Assembly: GCF_003574095.1 (NCBI RefSeq)
Contig: NZ_QWLA01000030.1
Location: 1 to 38,042, forward strand
DNA: 38,042 nt
Direction: 5' to 3'
Source: Calidithermus roseus
Lineage (GTDB): Bacteria > Deinococcota > Deinococci > Deinococcales > Thermaceae
Shown piece after piece: positions 30,587 through 38,042 of the stretch. The notes beneath the pieces were generated by a model. The model made no database searches. It saw only the letters and a list, made by a program, of their open reading frames with translations, and was not told the origin of the DNA. The translations under genes were made by a program, and so were the position numbers. Every line of letters begins with the position of its first letter. Positions within the stretch are counted from its first letter, which is position 1.

Positions 30587-32038
30587 TTATTTTACCGGGG
30601 GTGCTTCGCCCTCGCTCACCTCGAGCGAGAGTTCGCTCAGGGGGTTGAGTTCTAAGAAGGTGTCCACCAGCGTCGGATCGAGCTTGCGCCCGCGCTGGTG
30701 CTCGAGTTCGTCCAGGATGCGCTCAGCAGGCCAGGCTTTTTTGTAGGGGCGGGGGAAGCACAGCGCGTCGAAGGTATCCACCACGGCGAAGATGCGAGCC
30801 AGCAGGGGAATCCCTTCCCCCCTTAGCCCTTCGAGATATCCGTGCCCATCCCAGGACTCGTGGTGGTAACGCACCACCTCGAGGGTCTCCCTGGGCAGGA
30901 AGGGCACCTTGCACAGCATCTCGTAGCCGATCTGCACGTGCATGCGCATCAGACGCCACTCCTCGGCGGTAAGCTGCTCCTCCTTGAGCAGGATTCTGTC
31001 GGGCACGCCCAGCTTGCCGATGTCGTGTAGGTAGGCTCCCCAGCGAAGGTATTCCCGGTCCCGATAGTCCAGGCCGATCTTGCTGGCCAACCGTTCGGCC
31101 CAGTTCGCTACCCGCTGGGTGTGGCCCTGGGTGTCGTGGTCGCGGTACTCCAGCGCCACCCCCAGCGCCAGCAGGGTTCCGTCGTAGGCGGCCTGGAGTT
31201 GTTGCAGCGCTTCCATCTGCCCGAGCTGGGCCCCCATTACTCGGGCCAGCGAGGTCGCCAGGGCCTTCTCGTCGGATTGAAAGGGTCTGGCTCCGTCCCG
31301 CGCCAGGATCAGCACGCCCAGCGACCGGCCCTGGCGGGCCGATACCGGCACGGCGGCGCTGGACCATTTGGCGCTCTCGGGCACACCCTCGAGGTAGCTG
31401 CCCAGCGAGAAGGAGTCGGTCAGGGTGGCCCGCATGCTCAGTTGCTGGCGCGGCAGCTTGCGTCCCTGATAGCGCCTAAGGTCGCCTCGGGCGCTGATGA
31501 CCACCGGCTTGCCCTCACGAAAGCGCACGAAGGCGATGTGGGGAGCCACCCCGAGCTTGGCTACTGCCTCCACCCCCGTCTCCACCAACTCTGCTGGCTC
31601 AGGGGCGGCGCTGATTTCGATGCTGCCCTCCTCGAGCACCTGCATCTGGCGCAGGGTCTCCTGCATCTGGAGCTGCTGACTGAGCTCGCGTTGTCGCCAC
31701 AGGACCAGCAGGATCAGCGCCGAGAGGCTGGGCAATACCCCGTGCGGCATGAACACGGCCTCGATCTCGCGGTTGCGGAAAGTGAAAAGAGTGCCCATGT
31801 AGGTCAGGTAGAGCGGGGCCAGCCACAGCAGGCTGCGCTGCCCGTCACGCCAAACCCAGGGCAGGAGTGGAATAAAGCCGAATAGCCCCAGGGTTTGGGT
31901 GGCTCCGAGTTCCCTCGAGCCATATCCCCAAATCACCATACCCACCAGCGAAGCCCACCTGTGGGGGAAGGGGATCTTGGGCAGCTGATTAAGTATGGAA
32001 TGAATAAGTCTTCCCACGGGACGGGCTAATGGTAGCAC
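30587..32038 (-). CDS. Membrane HD-GYP-type phosphohydrolase with GAF-like sensor region
   Basis: The 483-residue protein has three to four hydrophobic N-terminal segments (about 25-120), a GAF-like region (about 130-290) and a C-terminal HD domain. The HD motifs are HTQRV, YLHDIGKLGVPD (near 336) and HHESWDGHGYLEG (near 390). HD-GYP proteins hydrolyse c-di-GMP. The usual GYP is GYL here, so activity is plausible but not certain. The GTG at 32038 gives the longest frame. An internal GTG seven codons in, placed 11 bases after TACCAT, is an alternative start. The gene sits just downstream of tRNA-Lys and a separate terminator. Confidence 0.8.
   Translation of the reverse strand: MLPLARPVGRLIHSILNQLPKIPFPHRWASLVGMVIWGYGSRELGATQTLGLFGFIPLLPWVWRDGQRSLLWLAPLYLTYMGTLFTFRNREIEAVFMPHGVLPSLSALILLVLWRQRELSQQLQMQETLRQMQVLEEGSIEISAAPEPAELVETGVEAVAKLGVAPHIAFVRFREGKPVVISARGDLRRYQGRKLPRQQLSMRATLTDSFSLGSYLEGVPESAKWSSAAVPVSARQGRSLGVLILARDGARPFQSDEKALATSLARVMGAQLGQMEALQQLQAAYDGTLLALGVALEYRDHDTQGHTQRVANWAERLASKIGLDYRDREYLRWGAYLHDIGKLGVPDRILLKEEQLTAEEWRLMRMHVQIGYEMLCKVPFLPRETLEVVRYHHESWDGHGYLEGLRGEGIPLLARIFAVVDTFDALCFPRPYKKAWPAERILDELEHQRGRKLDPTLVDTFLELNPLSELSLEVSEGEAPPVK
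30589..30594 (-). promoter_or_regulatory. Leaderless-type -10 box inside an inverted repeat
   Basis: TAAAAT on the minus strand lies 6 bases before the GTG at 30582. It sits in the centre of a CCGGT/ACCGG inverted repeat (30584-30598), which could hold a regulator over the promoter. It overlaps the stop codon of the upstream HD-GYP gene. Confidence 0.5.
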
Positions 32039-32112
32039 GCAAAATTGGCCCTACTTTGGTGATTTGCACATCCGCGATGAACCGACTCTATATTGGTTGA
32101 AGCGATTGTGGG

Positions 32113-32157
32113 TAAAAAGCGAAGAACCGGGGTAAGGAGTACCCCGGTTTTCTTCGT
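32113..32157 (-). terminator. Rho-independent terminator of tRNA-Lys
   Basis: A long stem pairs CGAAGAACCGGGGTA with TACCCCGGTTTTCTTCG around an AGGAG loop, with a two-base bulge. On the minus strand it is followed by CTTTTTA. It lies about 17 bases after the tRNA 3' end. Confidence 0.85.
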
Positions 32158-32173
32158 GCTGGGCTTTGTTTTC

Positions 32174-32249
32174 TGGTGCCCCCACCAGGACTCGAACCTG
32201 GAACCTACCGATTAAGAGTCGGGAGCTCTACCAATTGAGCTATGGAGGC
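32174..32249 (-). tRNA. tRNA-Lys (anticodon CTT)
   Basis: The 76-base cloverleaf has acceptor arms GCCTCCA and TGGGGGC, a D-arm GCTC...GAGC and the anticodon loop CTCTTAA (anticodon CTT, reading AAG). The T-arm is CCAGG TTCGAGT CCTGG, and the CCA end is encoded. AAG is a major lysine codon in this high-GC genome. It has its own promoter and terminator. Confidence 0.96.
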
Positions 32250-32288
32250 AAGTTTTAGCGCCAGGTGCTGAGCCTGACAGCGCTCACA

Positions 32289-32318
32289 AGTTTAGCCAAA
32301 CCCCTCGCCCGCTGTCAA
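32289..32318 (-). promoter_or_regulatory. Sigma-70-type promoter of tRNA-Lys
   Basis: TTGACA (32313-32318) and TAAACT (32289-32294) are separated by 18 bases on the minus strand. Transcription would begin near 32282, leaving about a 33-base leader before the tRNA. This is the best -35/-10 pair in the window. Confidence 0.78.
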
Positions 32319-32362
32319 GCAGGAGCCCTGAGCCATCCCTGGCGTTTGCCGAACTGCCTGCT

Positions 32363-32692
32363 TCAGACCTTCAAGAACTCGTCTACCGTCAGCACGAACA
32401 CCACTGCCCCCCCCACCTTGACCTCGACCGGCTGGGCCAGGAAGGGATCGGGGGCTTCGGCCAGGGGGACGCCGGGCGTGATGAGACGGGTGCGCGTGCG
32501 GCACTTCTCGCGGATGATCTCCTTGGCCACTTCGACCTGAGCCTCCTCCAGACCGATCAGCAGCGTGGTGTTACCTTCACGCAGGAAGCCGCCGGTGCTC
32601 GAGAGCTTCGTACTTTGGATGCCTTTTTCGCCCAGGGCCTTGATGAGTCCGGGGGCGTCGGCGTCTTGGACGATGGTAATGAGCAGTTTCAC
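32363..32692 (-). CDS. Cyclic-di-AMP receptor (DarA/PstA-like, PII-like fold)
   Basis: The 109-residue protein matches the cyclic-di-AMP receptor family (formerly DUF970), trimeric PII-like proteins that bind c-di-AMP. Segments MKLLITIVQDADAPGLIKAL, KLSSTGGFLREGNTTLLIG and VGGAVVFVLTVDEF correspond to the family, with the conserved STGGFL loop. The start is GTG at 32692, 8 bases after TATACT with no Shine-Dalgarno sequence, which fits leaderless translation. The gene stands alone between the pilin operon and tRNA-Lys. Confidence 0.88.
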   Translation of the reverse strand: MKLLITIVQDADAPGLIKALGEKGIQSTKLSSTGGFLREGNTTLLIGLEEAQVEVAKEIIREKCRTRTRLITPGVPLAEAPDPFLAQPVEVKVGGAVVFVLTVDEFLKV

Positions 32693-32700
32693 GTGGCTCG

Positions 32701-32706
32701 AGTATA
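32701..32706 (-). promoter_or_regulatory. Leaderless-type -10 box for the c-di-AMP receptor gene
   Basis: TATACT on the minus strand ends 8 bases before the GTG at 32692. It lies in the 21-base gap after the last minor pilin gene. No -35 box was recognised. Confidence 0.55.
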
Positions 32707-32713
32707 CCAGGAC

Positions 32714-33586
32714 TTACTTACGCACACTGAGATTGCGGGCTCCCACCTGGAAAACCAGCGGCTGGGTTGGCCCAGGAAAGGTGTGGATCCTGCTCCCGCT
32801 AGTGATCTGGCCCAACAGGCTGAAGCGCACGCGGGCTGCGCTGGTATAGATGCCCAGGTTCGCAGGCAGCACGTCGTTGCAACTGCCCAGGCTGGCGATT
32901 TCTCCACTGCTAAAGTCAAGACACCTCTCGAAGCTGGCTGTCAGGCCGTCGCCGGGTTTGATGTAGTCGGCTAGCAGGTTGCCCTGGGTATTGGTCAGCT
33001 TTACGGGAATCTTAGTGTTGGGGGGCGTGAAGGCAACTTCGTTATTCTGGAAGTCTTTCTGCTCTTTGGGATCGGAGAGGTACTTCAGGTTGACGTAAAG
33101 CGTCCACTTGTCATTGTTGGTGGGGTCAGGGCCGGGATTTTCGGCACCACTCGCGGCTTCCACCACCTTGCCTCGAGAGAGGGCGTAGACGGCGAAGAAG
33201 CGGTGACAGCCACGCTTTCCCGCCGACGTGTCGGCGCAGGCTATGCCTGAATCTTCAGGCGGCAAGATAGCGGCGATGATGGGGTCGCTTCCGATGGTCC
33301 ACTGGTTGCTGTTAGTCAGCGGGTTGCACACGGTGTAGCTTTCACAGCCGCTATTGAGCGTGAGGGTGATGCCCTTTGGATAGATGAAAACTGCCGTAGA
33401 GAGGTAGTCGCTGACAAGGTTGCCTGCGAAGCGCAGGTCCTCGAGGGTGCTCTGGGCGGTTTGGATGTAGCGGCTGGTATCGCTGCCGCTGCGCAGGCCC
33501 TGGGCGATGAGCCCCAGCAACAGGAGGGTGATGCCTGCAGCGAGCAGGAGCTCGAGAAGGGTGAATCCCTGGCGCAGTGCTCGCAT
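32714..33586 (-). CDS. Type IV minor pilin, PilW-like
   Basis: The 290-residue prepilin has a 7-residue leader ending in Gly, then FTLLELLLAAGITLLLLGLI, with Glu at position 5 of the mature protein. This is the class III signal of type IV pilins. The long C-terminal part contains cysteines (GCESYTVC, IACADTSAGKRGC, CLDFSSG...GSCND) that could form disulfides. The start is ATG at 33586, because the leader fits only there; a longer in-frame extension inside the PilV-like gene is rejected. It is the last gene of the minor-pilin operon. Confidence 0.82.
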   Translation of the reverse strand: MRALRQGFTLLELLLAAGITLLLLGLIAQGLRSGSDTSRYIQTAQSTLEDLRFAGNLVSDYLSTAVFIYPKGITLTLNSGCESYTVCNPLTNSNQWTIGSDPIIAAILPPEDSGIACADTSAGKRGCHRFFAVYALSRGKVVEAASGAENPGPDPTNNDKWTLYVNLKYLSDPKEQKDFQNNEVAFTPPNTKIPVKLTNTQGNLLADYIKPGDGLTASFERCLDFSSGEIASLGSCNDVLPANLGIYTSAARVRFSLLGQITSGSRIHTFPGPTQPLVFQVGARNLSVRK

Positions 33587-33599
33587 CACTCCATAACTC

Positions 33600-33986
33600 C
33601 TAGTAAGGCGGCTTGACGATCCGCGTCTCGAAGATGAAGGCCTTGTTCTTGGGGCCGATGAGTTCGAGGCGAATGTCCCGCAGTATCTCCTCACCTCCCA
33701 CAATTTCCTTGCCGCTCACCCCGTAGCTGACTACTCTGAAACCAGAAGGGAGACCGGTGAGGGCCGCGGGGTCAGGGAGGGGCTTGTTTTTATAGTCCGG
33801 TGGCGTGGCCCACTCCGAGCGCACCGCCTCGAAATAACTGCGAGCGAAGACCTGGGCCTGGGTGTCGCTGCGGGCGGTGTTGGTAGCAGTGTAGCCACTG
33901 ATGAAGTAACCCAGCAGCAGTGTGGTCACTGTGATGATAACCAGAGCGACCAGGACCTCGATGAGGGTGAGGCCATCACGGCGCAC
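33600..33986 (-). CDS. Type IV minor pilin, PilV-like
   Basis: The roughly 128-residue prepilin has a 5-residue leader (VRRDG), then LTLIEVLVALVIITVTTLLLG. The start GTG at 33986 is chosen because it gives a normal-length leader and has AAGGTGG upstream. A TTG at 34013 would add nine residues. It overlaps the preceding pilin gene by 11 bases, indicating coupled translation, and its stop lies 13 bases before the PilW-like gene. Confidence 0.78.
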   Translation of the reverse strand: MRRDGLTLIEVLVALVIITVTTLLLGYFISGYTATNTARSDTQAQVFARSYFEAVRSEWATPPDYKNKPLPDPAALTGLPSGFRVVSYGVSGKEIVGGEEILRDIRLELIGPKNKAFIFETRIVKPPY

Positions 33987-34434
33987 GGACCACCACCTTG
34001 GCCGTGAGGCCAACCAGGTTGACCTGGAGTCTGCGGTTGCCTAAAGCCTGGATCTCAATGGAGTTGTTGGCTGCGGAGGTCACGCCATAGGGAGCAAAGA
34101 ATTGAAAAGTTGAATCCTTGACCTGAGTGAATATCGCTCCTGTGGGCAAGTTCTTGGTTATAGGGATGCCTTTGAAGCCACCAGACGAACTTTTGTCGTA
34201 CTCACCTACCTGATAGGTGTTGGTGTTTGGGATGACCACGAACTGATAGCTCCTCGAGGTCTTGCGTGCCTGGGAGCGCCAGTAAGCCAGGTCGGTGGCG
34301 AACTGGGTGGTCGCTTCGCGGATGAGCAGGCTCCGCCGGTAGCTGATGTAGCCTGATATTCCTATGCTCAGCAGGATCGCTAGCACTCCCAGGATAACGA
34401 GGAGCTCGAGGAGGGTCAGGCCCTGCGACCTCAT
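33976..34434 (-). CDS. Type IV minor pilin, GspH/FimT-like
   Basis: The 152-residue prepilin has a 5-residue leader (MRSQG), then LTLLELLVILGVLAILLSIGI with the Glu5 residue, and a strand-rich globular part. The GspH/FimT class caps pilus or pseudopilus fibres. The start is ATG at 34434, overlapping the upstream stop as ATGA. Tight coupling on both sides supports joint assembly of the four minor subunits. Confidence 0.82.
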   Translation of the reverse strand: MRSQGLTLLELLVILGVLAILLSIGISGYISYRRSLLIREATTQFATDLAYWRSQARKTSRSYQFVVIPNTNTYQVGEYDKSSSGGFKGIPITKNLPTGAIFTQVKDSTFQFFAPYGVTSAANNSIEIQALGNRRLQVNLVGLTAKVVVRAP

Positions 34435-36611
34435 TGGGCTACCACCTGCCACTGGCTACGAAACAGCCCAAGCCTCTGGGCTTGCGCGATGCGGGGCCGC
34501 AGTCGGCTGTCGTGGTAGATTCTGAGGCCGAAGTTCTCGTACGTGATGCCGTTGACGGTACAGGTCTTGGCCGTTTCGCCGTTAGCGCAGGGGCCGGGTG
34601 CGAGGATGCCGGTGTCCGGGGCTACCAGCGCTCCCCTCAAGTCCCACTGGCCTTTGGTCACCGCGCCGGGGTTGTCCTGGGGAAGCACGGAGAAGATGGA
34701 ATTGGCAGAGTATAGCAGACCGTCGGTGCGTAATGGGCCAGTGGACCTGTTCCGGACGCTTTCGATCCAGAGATTTTTGATGTCCTCAGCAGTGAAGGAC
34801 TTGGGATTCAGCTCAATTTTGGCTGCCCCAGCCACATTTGAGGGTAATGTAGCGGGTATGGACTTGGCTTTTCCGGCCACCTCTGTGTCCCCGGTACACA
34901 ACTGAACCGAGCCTCCGCTCTTGGAAGCCTCAGAAAGCGATCTGTAAGCGCTGTAATCCTGCGCGTTGTGGGTGCAGTTGTTCGTGTAGTACACTTCGCC
35001 TTCGCCGTAAGTGTAGAAGCGGGGCGTGTAGGTAGAGTCGTTGAGGGCCTTCCACAACTCGTCACGGTTGAAGTTAGCCATCTGCGTTAGGATGAAATTG
35101 GGTTGGAGGAAGTCGCTTCGTGGGCCGCATCGGCTAGGGTCTGGGGGGTTATTCTTGCAGTAAGTGAAGCTGGCTTGCACGTTGCCTTGCTTCAGCAGAT
35201 CTAACTCGCTCTCGTTGAGGGTCGTTACGGTAGCGTAATCACTCACCAGAACGCTGCCCCCCGCAATCAGGCTGAGCTGAGGTAATTCGCTCTGCTTGCT
35301 GTAGTCACAGCTGGACCTATTCTGGGTGATGGTGCAGTCGTAGGTGAGGTCCCCCAAAACGTAGACGTTTCCTCGCGCAATGATGGTGCCGTTGCCGCTA
35401 GTCCTGCCCCGGATGATCAGGTCCCCATTGATGAAGACGGTCCCACTGATCAGGATAGGATTGCGGCTGCCGTCCAGGATTACCGTGTTGGGTAGGGTAC
35501 CCAGGTCGCTGGAGGTCCGAGTCTGGCGGCTTCCTCCCCAGGAGAGGGAACTCGGTGCTATCTGCATGTCTGCGGTGATGCTGCCGGCGGGATACGTGTC
35601 GCTCGTCCCCGCTGTGCTTTCGTCTAAAGCCGCTTTCCACTCGTTATCGTCAATGACGCGGTTGTTATTGGCGTCGGGAATGGGGAGGGGGAAGTTAGTG
35701 GGCAGTTCTCCGTCGGGGAAGTCGCCGACGCTGCTGCCGGTTGGGTAGTTTAGGTACAGCGCGCGCTTGATGTTGCAGCTAGCAGGATTGGCCTTGCAGT
35801 CAGCTTGGTAGTTGGGATTGCTGTTGATGGCGACAGGTTGATCCTGGCTGATCCTGTCCTGACCCACCGTCATATTGGTATAGAGCTGATTGGACACACC
35901 GGGACTGCCACCTTGCTGGTACACACTGCCGCGGGTCAGCAGCGAGCCGCTCACCATGCCCGCGTGTTCGTCGCCGCGCATGATCAAGCTATCCAGCACC
36001 CCCACCTTGGCGCGACGCCACCATGAGTCCGGATTGTCTTCGTCAGGTACCCCCCTGAGCACGTCGAGGCTTTTGATGTCGGCATGGCAGAACAGGCACT
36101 CGGCTTTGTCAGTGAGCAAAGCGAAATCGAAGGGGAAGAATCCCCTCTGGACGGCGAAATCTGACTGAAGTATGCGTGTGGTCTTCCTGTCAGGGAGGGT
36201 TCCGGTGGCTTTGACCCGCAAGAGTATGGACTGGGTGACCCCATTGGAGGTAACATCGGGCAACCGACTGATTTCATAGCTGTAGCTCGAGCCTGCAGGG
36301 AGGGTCTTGAGGGGGCTTTTGTAGACTGCGCCAGGTGTGCCCAGCTTGAGGGGATCCTTGCTCAACTCGGTGTTGTAGCGCGTCAGGCTTCGCTCCGCGA
36401 GGGGGATGGTTCCCCACAAGCGGTGCCAGACGGTGGCCACCGCATCGTCGAGGCCGGCCTCCGCAGCGAACTGGGCCTGGGAAGTTCTCAGGAAATCGGA
36501 GGCGTTTCGCTGGTTGCTCACGGCGTTATTGATGATGATGCTGAGGAAGACCACGACGATAAACATGAAAATCAGGGCCGAAATTAGGGCAATACCTGCT
36601 GGCCTGAGCAT
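34431..36611 (-). CDS. ComZ-like large minor pilin (PilX/GspK type, beta-solenoid)
   Basis: The 726-residue protein opens with MLRPAGIALISALIFMFIVVVFLSI: a short leader ending in Gly and a hydrophobic helix with Ser at mature position 5. Lack of Glu5 is typical of GspK/PilX tip subunits. The large body has repeated strand turns (GTVFINGDLIIRGRTSGNGTIIARGN and LSLIAGGSVLVSD) that suggest a beta-solenoid, as in ComZ of Thermus thermophilus, which is needed for DNA uptake. A CLFCH motif at 172-176 is odd for a pilin. An AGGGGG ribosome-binding site precedes the ATG at 36611. It heads the operon. Confidence 0.78.
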   Translation of the reverse strand: MLRPAGIALISALIFMFIVVVFLSIIINNAVSNQRNASDFLRTSQAQFAAEAGLDDAVATVWHRLWGTIPLAERSLTRYNTELSKDPLKLGTPGAVYKSPLKTLPAGSSYSYEISRLPDVTSNGVTQSILLRVKATGTLPDRKTTRILQSDFAVQRGFFPFDFALLTDKAECLFCHADIKSLDVLRGVPDEDNPDSWWRRAKVGVLDSLIMRGDEHAGMVSGSLLTRGSVYQQGGSPGVSNQLYTNMTVGQDRISQDQPVAINSNPNYQADCKANPASCNIKRALYLNYPTGSSVGDFPDGELPTNFPLPIPDANNNRVIDDNEWKAALDESTAGTSDTYPAGSITADMQIAPSSLSWGGSRQTRTSSDLGTLPNTVILDGSRNPILISGTVFINGDLIIRGRTSGNGTIIARGNVYVLGDLTYDCTITQNRSSCDYSKQSELPQLSLIAGGSVLVSDYATVTTLNESELDLLKQGNVQASFTYCKNNPPDPSRCGPRSDFLQPNFILTQMANFNRDELWKALNDSTYTPRFYTYGEGEVYYTNNCTHNAQDYSAYRSLSEASKSGGSVQLCTGDTEVAGKAKSIPATLPSNVAGAAKIELNPKSFTAEDIKNLWIESVRNRSTGPLRTDGLLYSANSIFSVLPQDNPGAVTKGQWDLRGALVAPDTGILAPGPCANGETAKTCTVNGITYENFGLRIYHDSRLRPRIAQAQRLGLFRSQWQVVAQ

Positions 36612-36663
36612 AGTGGGACCCCCTAACCCCTAAGTTGTAACAAAGGTAACGCTGTTTGGCATG

Positions 36664-36685
36664 AAAACCAACCCCTTCGCAGGGG
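36664..36685 (-). terminator. Possible terminator of the response regulator gene
   Basis: CCCCT and AGGGG pair around TCGC (36672-36685), followed on the minus strand by TTGGTTTT. The stem is short, so strength is uncertain. It lies 8 bases past the regulator stop and about 50 bases upstream of the pilin operon. Confidence 0.5.
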
Positions 36686-36692
36686 AATGGGG

Positions 36693-37271
36693 TTACAGCA
36701 GCCCCAGGCCCCTGGCCCGCTCGAGCGCTTCCACCCGATTGCGCGCGTCGAGCTTGGCGTACAGCCGCTCGAGGTGGTCCTTGACGGTCTCGGGGGAGAG
36801 TTTGAGGCCGCGAGCGATCTCCTTGGTGGACTGTCCCTTGGCGAGTTGGGTCAGGACCTCCTTTTCGCGGGGGCTGAGGGTGGGCAGGTCGGGGATTTGC
36901 AGCTTGGGCTCGAGGCCCTGTGCCAGGCGGCTGAGGCGCTGGCCCAGCTCCTCGGGGGGCATCTCCTTCGACCAGTAGGCGTCGACGCCAGCCTGGGCCG
37001 CTTGGTAGAGCAGGGCGGGTTCGCCGAAGGTCGTGAGCATGACGATGAGCCCTCCATAGCCCCCCTCGCGCAGCCTGCGGGCAGTGCTGAGGCCGTCGAG
37101 TTCGGGCATGCGAATGTCCAGCAGCACGGCGTCGGGCTCCAGTTCTTGCACTCGCTGAACTGCCGTGAGGCCATCGCCGGTCTCGGCCACCACCTCGTAG
37201 CCTTGTAGCTCGAGCGCCGCCCGCAGGCCCATGCGGAATAGCGGATGGTCGTCGGCGATGATCAGGCGCAC
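36693..37271 (-). CDS. NarL/FixJ-family response regulator
   Basis: The 192-residue regulator has a receiver domain (acidic pair D7/D8, phospho-acceptor D52 in LLDIRMPELDG, T80 region MLTTFG, K102) and a LuxR-type helix-turn-helix (about 132-175, LSPREKEVLTQLAKGQSTKEIA). A GTG start at 37271 lies 6 bases after TACGGT (37278-37283) with no ribosome-binding site. The sensor kinase gene ends 36 bases upstream, and the two form a two-component pair. Location next to the pilin operon hints at, but does not show, control of it. Confidence 0.9.
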   Translation of the reverse strand: MRLIIADDHPLFRMGLRAALELQGYEVVAETGDGLTAVQRVQELEPDAVLLDIRMPELDGLSTARRLREGGYGGLIVMLTTFGEPALLYQAAQAGVDAYWSKEMPPEELGQRLSRLAQGLEPKLQIPDLPTLSPREKEVLTQLAKGQSTKEIARGLKLSPETVKDHLERLYAKLDARNRVEALERARGLGLL

Positions 37272-37307
37272 GTAACTACCGTAGCACGTTTGGCAGGGCC
37301 TGGGTAT

Positions 37308-38042
37308 TCATCCGAGTCGGATTCGCAGGCAGGCTCCCCCCAGCGGTCCCCGCGAGTCGTGCAGGCTGCCGCCGTGAAGCTCGGCCACCCGGCGCACGAT
37401 GAACAGGCCCAGGCCCGCGCTGCCTGCCCGGATACCGCGCAGGCGCTGGCTGCGAAAAGGTTGGGAGAGTTGCTCCAGCGGCTCCTGCAGGCCGGGGCCG
37501 TCGTCTTCGACCTCGACCCAGCCTTCGCCGCAGCGTAGCACGATGCGGCTGCGGGTGAAGCGCAGGGCATTCTCGATGAGGTTGGTCAGCGCCCGCTCGA
37601 GCAGGTAGCGGTCGGCCCTGGCTTGGCCGCTGCCGCTGACCACCAGCGTCACGCCTTTCTCGGCGGCCCGGCGCTGGAAGCGCAGGCGCATGTTTTCCAG
37701 CAGCGACAGCAGCAGGATAGGCTCAAGCTGAGGCCGTTGGTTTTCCATGCGGCTGGCGGTGAGCAGGTTTTCCACCAACTGGTAGGCTCCCGACAGCTCC
37801 GTCCACAGCTCGTGCAGCACCTGCTTGCGCTGCTGGGCGCCGATGGTGTCGGCCTGCTCGAGGTACTCCAGCGCCCGCAGCCCGGCCAGTAGGGGGGTCT
37901 TGAGGTCGTGGGCCAGGGTGGCGAAGAGGGCTTCGCGGGCCTCGAGCAACTCCTTGATGTGAACCAGCAGTTCCTCGATGCCCGAGCGCAGCTCGGCGAT
38001 CTCGAGGGGGGGCTGCTCGCTGGGGCGGGGCAGGTTGAGGTC
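37308..38042 (-). CDS. Sensor histidine kinase, C-terminal part (cut by window edge)
   Basis: The frame is open to base 38042, giving 244 residues of the C-terminal half. A HAMP-like linker leads into the dimerisation helix with the phosphorylated His in LAHDLKTPL. The ATP-binding domain follows, with N-box LTNLIENALRF, G1 VEDDGPGLQ and G2 GSAGLGLFIV. The N-terminal sensor and membrane part lies outside the window. It is the partner of the NarL-type regulator 36 bases downstream, although its kinase core is of the HisKA type rather than the HisKA_3 type usual for NarL partners. Confidence 0.88.
   Translation of the reverse strand, partial: DLNLPRPSEQPPLEIAELRSGIEELLVHIKELLEAREALFATLAHDLKTPLLAGLRALEYLEQADTIGAQQRKQVLHELWTELSGAYQLVENLLTASRMENQRPQLEPILLLSLLENMRLRFQRRAAEKGVTLVVSGSGQARADRYLLERALTNLIENALRFTRSRIVLRCGEGWVEVEDDGPGLQEPLEQLSQPFRSQRLRGIRAGSAGLGLFIVRRVAELHGGSLHDSRGPLGGACLRIRLG

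Overview
The window looks like a chromosome segment from a thermophilic member of the Thermales (Meiothermus, Allomeiothermus, Calidithermus or a close relative). This is inferred from four things: roughly 65-70% GC, a ComZ-like minor-pilin operon, many start codons lying 6-8 bases after a TAnnnT box (leaderless style), and an hpaBC/paa aromatic gene set like that known from Thermus. I cannot name the species.

Layout. Bases 1-388 are the start of an ISAs1-type transposase cut by the window edge. Bases 389-3720 hold a small unknown ORF, a KefC-type cation/proton antiporter with its own universal stress protein, and a GatB/YqeY protein. Bases 3721-6387 encode a large STAND ATPase regulator with a SARP-like C-terminal winged helix. 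Bases 6414-20910 are almost entirely minus-strand: a Lon-N protein, then a 13 kb aromatic-acid block. That block has FlK-like thioesterase, PaaK, SDR dehydrogenase, thiolase, PaaI, a complete Liv-type ABC importer (livF, fused livM-livG, livH, livK), 3-hydroxyacyl-CoA dehydrogenase, HpaD, HpaC and HpaB. A PucR-type regulator is divergent from hpaB. The block joins 4-hydroxyphenylacetate hydroxylation and ring cleavage to CoA activation and beta-oxidation, with a dedicated importer in the middle.

Bases 22611-28373 hold a 2H phosphoesterase, an ABC-F ATPase and a convergent three-gene unit (NEW3-domain membrane protein, ABC ATPase, ABC permease). Bases 28621-32038 hold a decayed Nudix gene behind sufE, a short MOSC-like ORF, a DUF815 ATPase and an HD-GYP protein. 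Then come tRNA-Lys(CTT) with a clear promoter and terminator, and a DarA-like c-di-AMP receptor. Bases 32714-36611 are a four-gene type IV minor pilin operon headed by a ComZ/GspK-like protein. The window ends in a NarL-type response regulator and its sensor kinase.

The most unusual signal is not a gene. Six intergenic gaps are filled with degenerate 7-bp tandem words (8933-9009, 10982-11044, 12158-12255, 15033-15109, 25255-25352, 28501-28620). Each begins at, or includes, the stop codon of a minus-strand gene. They share vocabulary, two are alignable inverted copies, and at least two fold into stem-loops. A second global signal is the strong excess of CTCGAG, mostly as in-frame Leu-Glu codon pairs.
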